Assembly: GCA_036924285.1 (NCBI GenBank)
Contig: JAYKYS010000010.1
Span: 2,604,001-2,668,000 of the forward strand
From: Asterella californica
Taxonomy: Eukaryota > Streptophyta > Marchantiopsida > Marchantiales > Aytoniaceae
Direction: 5' to 3'
DNA: 64,000 bases
A program made the position numbers and the translations under genes. This document shows positions 11,801 to 21,800 of this stretch, in pieces. Position 1 is the first letter of the stretch, and each line of letters starts with the position of its first letter. The notes beneath the pieces are model-generated. The model was not told the origin of the DNA and did no database searches. It saw nothing but the letters and a program-made list of their open reading frames with translations.

Positions 11801-13672
11801 ATCAGGATGTATGGGAAGAGCAGCAACACGTTCTTCCTCATCCGTCTCCACCTTGGGTTTAGACATCACTGCAACCCAAGCTTCGTCAACCAACTTGATC
11901 TGCTTTCCAAACTGTCTGGCCGTGTAGATCTGAAATGCCACCTTGGCTCGTTGGAACTTATGAGCAGCATGGTTTGGCTCCTTGGGTCTCTCTTTGATGA
12001 TCAAAGGATGTGGTTGACCCAAGCCCCATCGATCCATGACTATGACGTTCCCTTCTTGAACATCTAGCTTGGCTTTGGTCTCTTGTAACCAAGACCAGGA
12101 CAAGATACCTTCCATCGTGTCGCCTAAGTTCATAACTAAAAACTCGTGCTTCCTAGTTACCCCTCCAACAGTAACAGGAACACTCATGAGCTTTTCTGTA
12201 ACGGTTGTGCTACCTTGCACAAACCTTACCAACAACGGGCTCATGATCTTGGTTCTAGTCACCCCTAAGGTCCTGACTAGTTTTTCATTCAAGACATTCA
12301 CATCTGCTCCAGTATCAATAAGCAAACAGCACCGGTGGTTTTCTATTTTCACTTCAATCCATGGCAGAAAATCCCCATGCTCTACCAAATGCTCACCAGC
12401 ACATACCTCTGCTTCAGTAGTCGCCTCAACTGGTTCTTCAATACTGGTTGTCTCTTCAGCTGTCAACCCACGCACGTTGCTCGTTGTTGAACGTTGAGGA
12501 CAATCACGAGCGATATGACCGTCTCGTCCGCATCGAAAGCAGATGATCGTCCTTGAAGGTGTAGCACTGCTAGCTCCACTGCTCCTAGCACCTGAAGTCG
12601 AAGCTTGGTTGGATCCTGCATTGGATGCATAGGATCCAGTAGGTCGTGTCTGAGTAGGACCACGAGAAACTCCTTGCTGTTGAGATCCACGAGGAAACCT
12701 CCTTCCCGCTGCACCAAATCTTCCACCACCACGTCCTCTACCATTTCTACTCTGAGAGGACGTTATCTGTCCTTGAGGATTGCGCCAAAATCCTCTACTA
12801 GGCTCGCCACCACTTGTTCCACGCTGAAACTTGGAGGGCTGCACGGTGTAATTACGTTCTCTAGTGTTCTCTGCTGCTTCCAGAAATGCAAACAAGTCTT
12901 GCATGTCCTCGGACTTGTGAAACATAACCCAGCTATCAAACACACTAGCATAGAAACCCTGCAGACCTTTCTTCAAGTGAAACAGCAAGCCGGTGCGATC
13001 CACCATGTGCAAACGAGTAACCAACTCAGAAAATCGCTGGAGGTACTGTCTGATACTTCCTGTCTGTCTCAGATGAATGAGCTCCAGCCGAAACTGTGTA
13101 GCTTCATCCACCGGTACCAGATGTCTTCTGAGTTCATCCTTCAGCTCCGGCCAAGTGGACATAAGAGTTGTACCGTTCAAACTCCTCATCCGCTGTTGAC
13201 CTCCATACCATTCCTTAGCCTCTCCTTCCAGTCTACTAACAGCATAGGTGAACCAGCTGCGCTCATCGAAATTCTCCAAGTAATTCTCCATCTCAGTAAC
13301 CCATAACTCAAACTTGGAAAAGCTTTTCTCACCGTTGAAGGCTGATGGTGTCGCTGGTTCAGCCCACTTCACTTTCCGCTTGTGCCCTTCTTTGGCCGAG
13401 CTGCCTTCTGCAACATTCTCTTGCACCTTCTGTGACCCATCTTCATTCTTATCTGCTTGAGCAATATCAACTGCTCCTTCACCTGGTAGTGCGAAATCCT
13501 TGACTTGCTCGATTTGCAGTACAGGGACCTCCGCTTCCTTTTCTTGTGTCACTTTTGCTTGAGTTAGATCCGCCTTCAGCACCTTGTTCTCAGCTTCCAC
13601 TTGCTCAAGTCGGCCTTCCAACTCTCTCAGCAATGCTTTCATCTCGTCCAACTCGGTCGACACAGCCTCCAT
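8891..13672 (-). CDS. Gag-Pol polyprotein of Ty3/gypsy chromovirus
   Basis: A single uninterrupted frame of 1593 residues carries all functions for retrotransposition. An N-terminal coiled coil (about 5-45) and a retrotransposon gag domain (about 110-275) come first. A CCHC zinc knuckle follows at 378-391. The aspartic protease DTGA motif is at 453-456. Reverse transcriptase spans about 665-870 with YLDD at 814-817. RNase H begins near 957 with Asp962. The integrase has an H-H-C-C zinc site (His1146, His1153, Cys1183, Cys1186) and likely catalytic residues Asp1216, Asp1275 and Glu1312. A C-terminal chromodomain-like segment (about 1517-1580) is expected to guide integration to marked chromatin. 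The ATG at 13672 lies 37 bp inside the primer-binding site. Gag and Pol are fused without a stop or frameshift, as in many plant chromoviruses. I see no disabling change. Confidence 0.96.
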   Translation of the reverse strand: MEAVSTELDEMKALLRELEGRLEQVEAENKVLKADLTQAKVTQEKEAEVPVLQIEQVKDFALPGEGAVDIAQADKNEDGSQKVQENVAEGSSAKEGHKRKVKWAEPATPSAFNGEKSFSKFELWVTEMENYLENFDERSWFTYAVSRLEGEAKEWYGGQQRMRSLNGTTLMSTWPELKDELRRHLVPVDEATQFRLELIHLRQTGSIRQYLQRFSELVTRLHMVDRTGLLFHLKKGLQGFYASVFDSWVMFHKSEDMQDLFAFLEAAENTRERNYTVQPSKFQRGTSGGEPSRGFWRNPQGQITSSQSRNGRGRGGGRFGAAGRRFPRGSQQQGVSRGPTQTRPTGSYASNAGSNQASTSGARSSGASSATPSRTIICFRCGRDGHIARDCPQRSTTSNVRGLTAEETTSIEEPVEATTEAEVCAGEHLVEHGDFLPWIEVKIENHRCCLLIDTGADVNVLNEKLVRTLGVTRTKIMSPLLVRFVQGSTTVTEKLMSVPVTVGGVTRKHEFLVMNLGDTMEGILSWSWLQETKAKLDVQEGNVIVMDRWGLGQPHPLIIKERPKEPNHAAHKFQRAKVAFQIYTARQFGKQIKLVDEAWVAVMSKPKVETDEEERVAALPIHPDMQALIERYSHLMPDQLPTGLPPRRALDHAIDLVPGATPTVVPSRRMSFDELTELKTQLKELVAQGILRPSISPYAAPVLFVAKKDGGIRMCADYRALNKVTVKNKYPLPLMDETTDRLATGRYFTKLDLRSGYHQIRIKEGDEEKTAVRTRYGLCEYTVLPFGLSNAPGTFCRLMNEIFRDLLDESVIVYLDDIIIFSSTWDQHLVDVEMVFKRLEEHQLYLKKSKCSFGQESVVFLGCLIDAQGIHPNRAKIRAIVEWKRPESVHELRSFLGLATYFRRFVYQYAHKAAPLFGLLRKASKVVWNPAAERAFQGLKQALTEMPVLALPKMGEPFEVHTDASRWAIGGVLMQGKHPVAYESHKFSETEAKWPAHEQEMFAVIHCLKRWEHYLLPSKVTVVTDCEGNTYFQSKPRLSRKQQRWQVELARFDIEWRYQKRKENIPADVLSRRVQALTTQDTSEELLDRIRQALPDDPQAQSWTSQQGRDPLVRNLSFRTGLWFYKQTKVYVPAGALRTLVMQECHDCELAGHGGQNRTLQRLKEQFYWPTMLEDVIKYVQTCLTCQQQRTERRRPAGLLRPLPIPDGPWESISMDLCTGLPESGGFDALLVVIDRFSKQAHLIPCREAVTSRGAAELFIRYVFKYHGMPKDIVSDLDRRFVADFWKGLFRRLGTTLKFSSSYHPETDGQTERTIQIVEQGLRNYIMRDQSDWSEHLDLVEFTYNNTKHSSTGFKPFEVVYRGSHAPWTPIALATKGHENTGRSNQDPPDLETFIRVQGTVFQEAKKHMEKAQQRYAKYANRGRQDVQFEEGQRVWLRTKNFRIPAGVDLAKKLLPKWAGPFLIEKKLGPVTYKLHFPASMKHYHPIIHVSNLKMFREELESLPGRYQKWHPVLEALPRADDLELIEIVDHRASPNPDGAGEPVTQYLCRWTGRVPGLVSEAWEYLDDLALYKFQEPLRRYFVRRQSAVVSSS

Positions 13673-13708
13673 TGTCGATGGTGTTTAGCTAAGACTCAAC
13701 TTGAGCCT

Positions 13709-13720
13709 GCTCTGATACCA
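13709..13720 (-). other. Primer-binding site (initiator tRNA-Met)
   Basis: Read on the minus strand this is TGGTATCAGAGC, the classic match to the 3' end of plant initiator tRNA-Met. It lies two bases inside the 5' LTR, where minus-strand DNA synthesis is primed. Confidence 0.93.
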
Positions 13721-13722
13721 AC

Positions 13723-14667
13723 TGTAACGTTCGACCGCAGATCTCAGAACAGATTCCTTAATCTCTAATCAATGAACTGCCGAACGTGAACCTCCCTGGA
13801 GACCTGTATACTTTATTTGTGTCTCCAGATCCAGTTCTTTAAACTATCCGCTAATAAGCACAGAGGATTCAATAACTGTTGAACGAGTTTCGAATAACCA
13901 ACTAGTCCTTTGTAGGTCTCTGGTCAATCTTAGGTTACTAAATACAGGTGGAACTATTCTAGACCTGGGTTGCATAAAATTTGGGCAGCGCTTCCGCTAC
14001 TGGTGATCAAGTCGGAACGCCAGGACCCACTAGGAGCAACCGCCAAGACTAGGAGACCTAGTAGATGCTAGGAAGTAGGAAGGCAAAGCAATTACACCGA
14101 AATAAAGTCAACACGACACCAGATGCGCCCAACTCAGTTCTGGCACACAACTCAAGCCTAATTATCAGAATGGAGAAAGTCACGGGCTCATATACATTAC
14201 ATGGCATTACTTGCTGACAAGGTCACGCAGCGCTCTTGGACCGGCAATCCTTCACTACTCAGCAACTCCAGAACTAAGACTTCACCAGAGAACCTAATTT
14301 CACTCTGAACGCCCTGATTTCTGTTACTCAACAGATCAGACCCCAAGTCAGCTCCCCTAATCAACACCCCAAGTCTGCTCTCAAGGTCCCTCTTCAAATC
14401 TGCTCTCCAAGGAGCTTGATGTGCATCAGTTCTAGCTCCTGATTTCTGACCTCAAAGGCAATGTACACTACACTGAAAAATACAGTCTCCTCCTTCATCA
14501 CCAAGAGCTCTCTCTCCAAAACTGAAAAACTGAGAATGGCCTCCTTTAGGGTTCACGACACTCTTTTATCTAGTCTCTTGAGCCTGCCTTGTGCCATGCA
14601 GCTGCCACTTTTGATTAATCACTGCCCGAATGCCATCTGGTTTGGGGAAAAAGCAAAAGGTGTTACA
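13723..14667 (-). repeat. 5' LTR of the gypsy element
   Basis: 945 bp, matching 7545-8489 apart from about three substitutions. On the minus strand it is the upstream LTR and should contain the element promoter. Confidence 0.95.
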
Positions 14668-14671
14668 CTGC

Positions 14672-15040
14672 GGCCATGAAAACGTGTCTTTCAGAACAAC
14701 CGTGTACAGAAGAAAGTAACTAACTGCAACGTTGCCAGCCGGTATAGACAATGTGCTGTATATACAGCCGGAATATACAGTAGAAAGTGTAACTAGTGTC
14801 AGGGCACCCTGAACGTCGGTGCAAACAAAGGCCGCTGCAGTGCTCTTCACCGGCAGCAAAGCCAAGGCGACAGAACAACCGTGTATAGTAAAGTAACTAA
14901 CTGCAAACAAAGGCCGCTGCTCTGCGTTAAAACCTTCCGGGAACGGACCTCCTGCAGAGCCGAAGTATAAACTGTACGAACCCAGCTCCAGGCACCTCAA
15001 CGAGTCTTTGGAGACGAGTGAACGCACATCTGCTCGAGTC
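14672..15040 (-). other. 3' region of HUH-family copy A
   Basis: This segment lies between the copy A stop (minus strand) and the gypsy insertion. It holds two copies of a motif around AACAACCGTGTA with AGTAACTAACTGCA (about 14697-14730 and 14874-14905). Two copies of GCAAACAAAGGCCGCTGC occur at about 14820 and 14903, and a 14-bp palindrome lies at 14755-14768. A long minus-strand frame stays open across it, but its reading differs from the copy A frame and no family is recognised. Confidence 0.45.
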
Positions 15041-16790
15041 CTACTCAGCTGCACGGTCAGGAAAACGATTCGTTCGATCAGAGCAAAAATACAACAACAG
15101 TCCAAGGCAGACAAAATCCAGTACGGTACCTTGCAGCGCTCGATCGGCCGTTGTTTCCCGTTGTAAAGCACTGCACAGCGGCATGAAATCAGGAAAAACT
15201 TCAACATCCTCGAACTGTGGGCACGGATGGGGAGGCGGGGAAGGGAGGTCCAACGATCGTTCCTCTTCTTCTGGTGTGACAGTGGTAAAGTAGCGCCGCC
15301 TTTCTTCACGCTTAGAGAAGAATATAGTGTCAATGTCAGCCATAGTTACTGTCATCGGATGGACGATTGCCTTCCAAAGCGCCTCGCTCCTGGCACGCTA
15401 TATGCCATTGCCCATTAACCATTTACATGAAGGTGCATACTTCTCCGAACGCACCATAGATCGTAAGCAAGTTTGGAGGGTACTGCCGAGAGGATGACGA
15501 CATCTGTACTTGTTATATTGTAAAGCACGCTGCAATATATTGTTAGAGTTTAACTCCACCCTATTTTTTGTGTCAGCAGCCCCCAAAAGACTGAATAACT
15601 CATCTCCATCGGCAAGCATACCTTCTGTAATATTCTTCATACAAAACCTGTGATGTTCCTCAGATTTATCCTTCATACAGTAGCCTATCATACCTACAAA
15701 AGTATGAAGGCCTCTGTTATTCAGCCTTTTGACACAGACTTCGGCTCCTAGTGGTCTAGTCGTCCCTTTCCAGCCTAGTAAAACAAGCAACCTGTTTTTA
15801 ACATCCACAGGGCTGGTTGCTTGTAAACACAAAACTCCCTGAACATGTAGATGAAATAAGGCCCCCCCTCTTTCGACAGATATTAAACCGCTATGGCATT
15901 CTTGATGCAAAAAGGCACACAAACAGCCCCAACAACAAAGGTCTAAATCACCCCCCGTTTGAGCAATAGTAACGGAGACCTCAAGGGTCTTCAACGGCAG
16001 CGATCTTCTGGATCGAGGAACTGACGGCTCGCTCGCACGTCTGGCGCGAGCGGCCTGTCTCATCTGCATCCGACGGGAAGAGGTAATGACGACAACCAAT
16101 CCTGTAAATTCTAGCGTTCACAGACTTGCAAACACAAGTCAAACACTGCTGCCTATAGACAGAGGTAACGACAGGTTTAAGAAGGCTGTGGTTCTGTTCG
16201 TCCTGAAGATACTTGGGATAACAGAAAATGGTGGACCTACTATCCTTCAACACCAGCCATAGCCCTTCCGATTTGATATACAGAAAAGGACCGATAATGC
16301 ACTGATAGCAGTTGAAAGCTCCCGAGAAAGCATATGACACTTTAACGTAATCTAAGCCTGGAAGAAGAAATTCCGGTGGTTTCAAACAGAACCGAAAATC
16401 AACATATACATATGTCGCGGTCGTGTACAAGATTGTCTCAGAGAAAGATAAATATCGGGAGGGCAGCAAAGGATAGGGGGGAGAAGTGGTGGGACAAGCG
16501 AACTGTAGGACTTGACACTTGTAACCTTCAGTACCATGAAGGCAAACAGGCTGAATGGAATCTAAGCAAGGAACAAGTACAGACGGAGACAGAGGGGCAT
16601 CTACAGAAGGGGAGGCAGGAGGCGGAGGAGAAACATCAATGGGCTGAGATACATGAAAAGGCTGCAGCTCGGGACTGGCTGGTACACAGAGAGGACTACG
16701 AGCAGGAGAAGCAGATACGACATCGAGGCTGTCAGAATCATCATCATCGGACAGAGTTACATCATTGTCAGCATTAACTTCGGTTGACAT
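15041..16790 (-). pseudogene. HUH-motif (Replitron-like) transposon protein, copy A
   Basis: The protein starts at the ATG at 16790 with an acidic Asp/Ser tract and a Pro-rich linker. The conserved body follows. A likely HUH motif (HLHVQGV, His codons at 15853-15845) and a YCMKD motif (Tyr codon 15682-15680) lie about 55 residues apart. That is the layout of single-tyrosine HUH endonucleases, which nick DNA and form a 5' phosphotyrosine link. Downstream is a conserved block (KNRVEL, then W, then VTMADIDTIFF) also seen in copies B and C. From memory, this set resembles proteins of Replitrons, helicase-less eukaryotic HUH transposons. Two lesions break the frame: a one-base insertion near 15970 compared with copy B, and a TAG at 15398-15400. 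The last stretch is acidic and ends at 15041. A host gene family is the alternative, but dispersed broken copies argue for a transposon. Confidence 0.65.
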
Positions 16791-17989
16791 CGTGGAGAAA
16801 GAAAGAGAAGTACCTGAAGGGTGCCCGTGGGAGGAGGCAAATAAATGAAAACAGCATGCATGGAAACTGGCAGAGCAGAGACATGTGGCCTTCGAAGGAT
16901 ATGTCCCCATCACTGTCCATGCCGCAACAATATGCCGAGACGGCAGTAGTTGAGAAAGAAGTGTTCGCTGTACGTCCGAAAACAATAACGATGACGCTGA
17001 CAGCTCCCGCATTGCTCCTGCAGAAAAAGCACAAGTCCGATACCAGTTCCATCCGTCGTGTTTTGTCATCATGCTCAAGTCGCGAGGGCAAGAAACAGAA
17101 GAAAAACGTGAGCAGAAAGACCGCAAAACTGCAGCCAGCAAGCGAAGAAGGAACCAAATGAAGAAAAAGGTCTGCACATAACCGTCCGGCAGCGAGAACT
17201 CGCCGAGAGTGTGATCACTGCTCCATCCTGCAGACAGATCAGTACATCGACGCCAGAAAGGCCACAAAAACGACAACCGAGACCAGTTCCATCTACAGCT
17301 CGTGCCGTCAGAAAAACAACAACTCGAACAGCACGTCCATCCCATCCTCCTCACGTCGCGACGGCAGGAAACGTCAGCACAAACACAGCAAAACCGCAGT
17401 CAGCAAACTCAGAAGGAACGAAATGAGGAAAAACGTGTGTACATAACCGTCCGGCACCGACAACTTCCCCAAAACGTAATGACTGCCCCATCCTGCAGAG
17501 AGACGACTACTTTGACGCCAGAAAGGCAGCAGCGGCTAACGAAAACAACGACACAGTGCGAGCAGTCCCCACGTCCAAGCAGGTGCGAATAGCAGAACCC
17601 GGCAAGCGAGCGGCCAAAGAAGCGAGGGTGAGAAGGACCCCATCGACGAAAGCAACAGAGCCACGCACAGAACCTCGAAGCGAGCAAGGAAACCTCCAGA
17701 CCATGTAGAGCACCATCAAAAGACACAGACGCCAAGGAGAAGAACCGAAAGAGCAAGAGACGAAAAGTTAAGGTTGGAAGAAAACAGCCTCCTAACGCCT
17801 CCTACACGAACCCCAAATAATATCGCCGTTGCCGAGAAAAAAGTGGTTTTCGACCGGGCGCAATTGCCGCCGACCATCTCGCGCCCATTTTCATCTCCGC
17901 CTTTAACAGCGGCTCCGCCAACAGTCTTCTTTTAAATTAACTTCCGCCGCTGAATATGAAGTCAAAACGGCAGTCCGCCGTTTAGAGTT
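16791..17989 (-). other. 5' leader region of HUH-family copy A
   Basis: Read on the minus strand, this is a strongly T/G-skewed leader ahead of the copy A start. It contains diverged tandem units of about 265 bp. Units are recognisable from GAACCAAATG at 17151 and GAACGAAATG at 17416, each followed by ACATAACCGTCCGGCA. The open frame that runs through it has a biased composition and is probably not translated. At 17954-17994 two 17-bp arms (two mismatches) form a hairpin that overlaps the 25-bp direct repeat, possibly the element terminus. Confidence 0.5.
16950..17600. repeat. Diverged tandem repeat of about 265 bp
   Basis: Two clear units and one partial unit share the blocks GACGCCAGAAAGGC, CATCCTGCAGA and ACATAACCGTCCGGCA at 265-bp spacing. 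The divergence is substantial, so the duplication is old. Confidence 0.65.
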
Positions 17990-18014
17990 CATATTTGACG
18001 AAGATTCAATAAAT
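17990..18014. repeat. 25-bp direct repeat, right copy
   Basis: Identical to 6819-6843. It overlaps the outer arm of the hairpin at 17954-17994 and ends in AATAAAT. Confidence 0.7.
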
Positions 18015-18948
18015 ACGTAATTTTAGAAGATTCACATTGTGTGGCTTCTTTAGTTTAGTCAGCAATCACATGCCACCAAAAGGACTTTGATTTATTTGGA
18101 GAGAATATTTTTGCGTTAAAATCTCCAACCTGGTGTATAATAATAATAGAATAAGGGCATGCATGAATTCTTATGTCCAATGGAAGTTCTTCCATTTTCT
18201 TTTTCTTTAGGAAGGGTGACAAGTACACCCAAGAGATCATTAAACAGGGAGAAAACGTACATAGCTCCAGCGGTTTGGCAGACTCACTTCCTTGTATATT
18301 ATATATATATTATATTAAACCCTTGCAAAATATGCAACGGTTTAATTTATCGCCAAATCTGTTGAGCATTTCATGGCATTTTATTTATTGGTTTTCTTTA
18401 TGTTTATTTGACACTTGTCCATACATAACATTTCTTACGAGACTCGATTCTTTTCAGTCTATCCGTGCAACATCTAGATACATTATACTATGTTCAGAAA
18501 TATTAAACATAGTATGTGGTATGAATCTCTATGTTTTCCTCTCTCTCATGTATAATAAAGTGTATACACAATATCCATTTGGGTCCACGAGACACATGAA
18601 AAACAAAATATTCCTCTTCTCAGCAGCCGTTCTTGACCTTTGTCGCCTTGCACGTCTGAACAAGAACCACAAGAACCACAAGTTGGATGCATGTTTTGAC
18701 CTGGCGTTGGATATTTTATTAAAGCAAGCCCAAGACGTCCGTACCAAGCAGCTTATCACACATATAAACCGCAGAGAAAATACTGAATAAAGAAGAGATT
18801 TTTTTCTTTTTTCTTGCTTATTATTATCCGGATGTCACACAACTAAAAAAAAGCTGCTAATAGTCCCTAAAGGTACGAAGTGCATACAAAATCTGTAGCA
18901 TCGTTTGAGCAGATTCGCATATGGGTTGTGTTGCATTGTTTGGCTTGG
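18015..18948. other. AT-rich stretch with one unassigned open frame
   Basis: The frame at 18173-18790 (+) stays open for 205 codons with no recognisable domain. It begins in AT-rich DNA with Phe/Ile-rich translation, and its first codon sits in no clear context. Toward its end the translation becomes more protein-like (KNHKNHKLDACFDLALDILL), so a remnant of an element is possible. I do not call it a gene. Confidence 0.35.
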
Positions 18949-19339
18949 TTTTTTACTTGAACATGCCCCTTTTCGTTAAAGTCTACTAGAACGGACCCTT
19001 AACTTCCTCTCGTTTCTTGAAAAGACCCCCGGCCAGTTTCCCAGTCAAGACGCGCTCAAATTCGTTCGCTTCAAGCGCATTACCCCCAGTTTGACACCTC
19101 GTATAGCATCCACCGTGGCTTGTATGTCGATCGGGGATGGACACATGCCTCCTACTTCCTTAAATGACCGTGACCTCCTATCTGGCAATGGGAGGTCACG
19201 GTCTTACAGATCGACCGAGGATTGACAGTCGAGCGAAAAATAAATACGAAATAGACCGAGGGCCTGTTCAAGAAACGAGGAGAAGTTTGGGGTCCGTTCC
19301 AGTAAACTTTAACGAAATGGGGCATGTTCAAGTAAAAAA
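18949..19339. mobile_element. 391-bp MITE with long terminal inverted repeats
   Basis: The two ends (18949-19034 and 19254-19339) are inverted repeats of about 86 bp with roughly ten mismatches, starting TTTTTTACTTGAACATGCCCC. In the middle, an almost perfect 13-14 bp hairpin (GACCGTGACCTCC and its complement) lies near 19168-19205. There is no coding capacity. A TA dinucleotide flanks the CTTGAACATG core on both sides, compatible with a TA-targeting DNA transposon, but it lies within the repeat and is not decisive. Confidence 0.8.
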
Positions 19340-20879
19340 TTGTGTTTAGCTTGAACTTTCCGAATGACTTCCTCTACGGAAAGCCAACAAAGAAAAGTTT
19401 GTTGTTGACCCTCAAGGAATCGCTGTTTTTGACCCTTGAAGAAGAACAGACATCGACACGTCCAACAAAGTTCTCAGTTAGGAAGTTGGAGTCTTCAATG
19501 CCATTGGATATTTACTTGGCTAAGTCACTTTAGCATTGAGTTTTCTTGATCATATCCATTACTTAGTGACTATTGCTGGGACACAATGCATGACAGTCAA
19601 CCGGTCACATATCTAACATGGATTCTGACGTGGAACTGAAAGTCGACATGGACTCGAGGTGAGAGTTTCTTGAGAACGACGGAACCTTCTGGCTGTGGTA
19701 TGACCGTGAAGACTGTATATGTCTACTCAAGGAAGCGTTGGACTTCTAGTTGTGGTTGCTAACTCAAAGAGGTAGACTTCAGGTTACAAGGTGGCACTGT
19801 AAAACACTCATACATGTCTCTTGGCTCCTCTGATATGTTCAAGAAACGAAAAATCAAGTTGAACTAGTAATGATAAGGTCAGACGGTGAACTTTGACACT
19901 CGGGAATACAAAATATGTGAACGTTTAGACTTCTAAACTTCTCCTACATGGAAAAGAGACCCCACTGAACACACACACGAAGTTTCAGCCTGGGATCAAA
20001 TTCTAGCACCGAGATGTGGACAGAAAAGTTCTGAGTAAGAAAATTACGGTAATTTCTAGTACCCAGATAGCTATTTCAACCTAGAACAGAGAATTGGCTC
20101 GATGATAAACCTAAGTTATGTACTTTGAACATCAAAGATAAGTGTGAATTCACTTGCATAAGCGTGTGAATGCTTGAATAAGATAAATAGCATACTATCA
20201 ACCTACTAGGACTCAAAACATGTAACACAACGGTGTTAACATATGCATAAAGGACTAGGAGTAATATTAAGTTAACTTCTACGGCTACTAACTCTCAAGT
20301 GTCGAAGTAGAAGCGTAACACGTAGTCGTGCCTGCTCACAACCTCCAGAATACACTTTTCTGACGTCTTAACTTCACTCAGAGAGATCAACTCCTGACAG
20401 AGAGGTGAATTATTCACTATGTGAAATGATTCACATCACGAACAAGTAGAAATGTAAGGTTACTTGTTCTCTTTTTCATGAACTCTCTTTGAACATGATA
20501 AAGCAAAGCGTTAGAACGTATCGTGCGAGAAGTTTTTCAAAATGAAGGAGAACTGGTACATTTTGAACATTGTGAGCTGTGAGAGACGAAACTCGAGTGA
20601 CAATCGCGTAACACAGACTTCAAGAATTGAGAAATAAAAACGTGCGAAGACCTTGAGGATGCTGATTTCTTTGAGTAGATTGTCGATCAATTGTACTTCT
20701 CGAGTGATCATTCGAGAGTGAATTTTCTGGATGAAAGTACCAAAAGGTCTCAAGATATGCAAATTACGTTCGAGTGATGGAGAACATACATGGATCAAAT
20801 TCTTGATCATGAGCATGATGTGAATGGCAAGACGTTGGACCATATGCAAGAATTAGCTGGTTGACTAAGGTTAGACGAG
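19340..20879. other. AT-rich region with possible transposase remnants
   Basis: No open gene. Short plus-strand translations near 19375-19560 look protein-like but are broken by stops. The region lies directly upstream of the MULE remnant and may be its decayed 5' half. Confidence 0.35.
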
Positions 20880-21800
20880 GAGTTTGAATGTATTGCACCC
20901 TCGAATGCATCAAAGGCGGTGGAAGGTATCATATCGAATGTATATGTCAGAACTGCAAACTATCGAGCATGCGAGAAAATGCAATACCTCACTGCAAGTG
21001 AGATAGTATCTCGTGATGATAGTGGAGGACTTTCGTCTAAGATGACGACACATCAATACCAGGAGAGTAAGAGCCCAACGAGGAAAAGACCGTGAGTGAA
21101 TTAAGGTTACAGTTTGCAATCTGTTGCACACTAATCTCTGTAACTTGACGGGTTGACGTGGATCAGCTGCAAATTCTATGTTTACTGGTACAATTTTGAG
21201 CAAATCGGGTTGTTGCAGACCCTAATGTTCGAGTACGGAGTCTTCAAGAGGAAATCTGAAACAATTACCAGAAGTGCATGTTTTACATGCCTATTTGGCA
21301 TGGGTGCGAGCATGCGTGGAGATGGATGCATGGAGAGCAAGGTGTCTCTTTCCACAACATACATGCATTATGCAGATGTATTTCCAACGTGGAGAGCATG
21401 ACCATTGTGGATTGACATGATTGGAGGACAATAACCTTCAAACTTTTTGTCGAGCTTTTATTGCATCCGGCGCTTGTAAGTTCATACTTCCGTTTTGTCA
21501 AAAGAACATTGCAATTGATGTGTGTCACAACAAGAATAAGAAGTTTCCCTGTCAGATTCTAATGACATCTGTGCTTGAGGAAGATAATAAGTCTATCATT
21601 TTAGCTTATGCAATGACTCTAGTCGAGAACTTAGAGACTTGGTGATGGTTTTATCAATTGTTACGAGAAATGATTGGGATTGGAATGAGCATCGAGACTG
21701 TTATAATATCGGATCGACAGAAGGGGTTGGAAGCTGTCCCTGCTAAGGTCTTTCCAAACATAGTTCATGGCACTGCACTTATTACTTGCAAATGAATGTT
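20880..21800 (+). pseudogene. Mutator-like (MULE) transposase remnant
   Basis: The segment 21421-21790 translates into the core of a MULE transposase. It carries the stretch with QILM and AYAM, then the ETW-stop-WF block, then ISDRQKGL followed by VFPN and H. In intact MULEs this block holds the second catalytic acid of the DDE nuclease. A TGA at 21643-21645 replaces the Trp codon expected before WF, and another stop follows at 21795. Upstream, from about 20880, a stretch reading IISNVYVRTANYRACEK resembles the region before the nuclease domain, with several frame breaks. The element is dead; no terminal inverted repeats were found. Confidence 0.75.

Larger units (their letters stand above)
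7541..14671 (-). mobile_element. Complete Ty3/gypsy chromovirus-type LTR retrotransposon
   Basis: A full-length element of 7123 bp (7545-14667) lies on the minus strand, bracketed by a 4-bp duplication CTGC (7541-7544 and 14668-14671). The two 945-bp LTRs start TG and end CA and differ at about three positions by eye. Between them are a primer-binding site matching initiator tRNA-Met, one long Gag-Pol frame and a polypurine tract. The domain order protease, reverse transcriptase, RNase H, integrase, chromodomain places it in the Ty3/gypsy chromovirus group. Near-identical LTRs and an uninterrupted frame mean that it inserted recently and may still be able to move. Ty3/gypsy elements usually make 5-bp duplications; here only four bases match. 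Confidence 0.95.

Noticed and set aside
15049..15129. 81-bp GT..AG intron near the end of copy A
   Set aside because: It is also open in frame without splicing, and the similarity to the fragment at 30.0 kb after the proposed acceptor is weak.
15981..17354. 457-codon frame as one long protein including the leader
   Set aside because: The first 188 codons are Cys/Ser/Phe-rich and come from T/G-skewed tandem repeat DNA; the family resemblance begins after the ATG at 16790.
18173..18790. 205-codon AT-rich open frame
   Set aside because: No recognisable motif, low-complexity start and no conserved context; not called as a gene.
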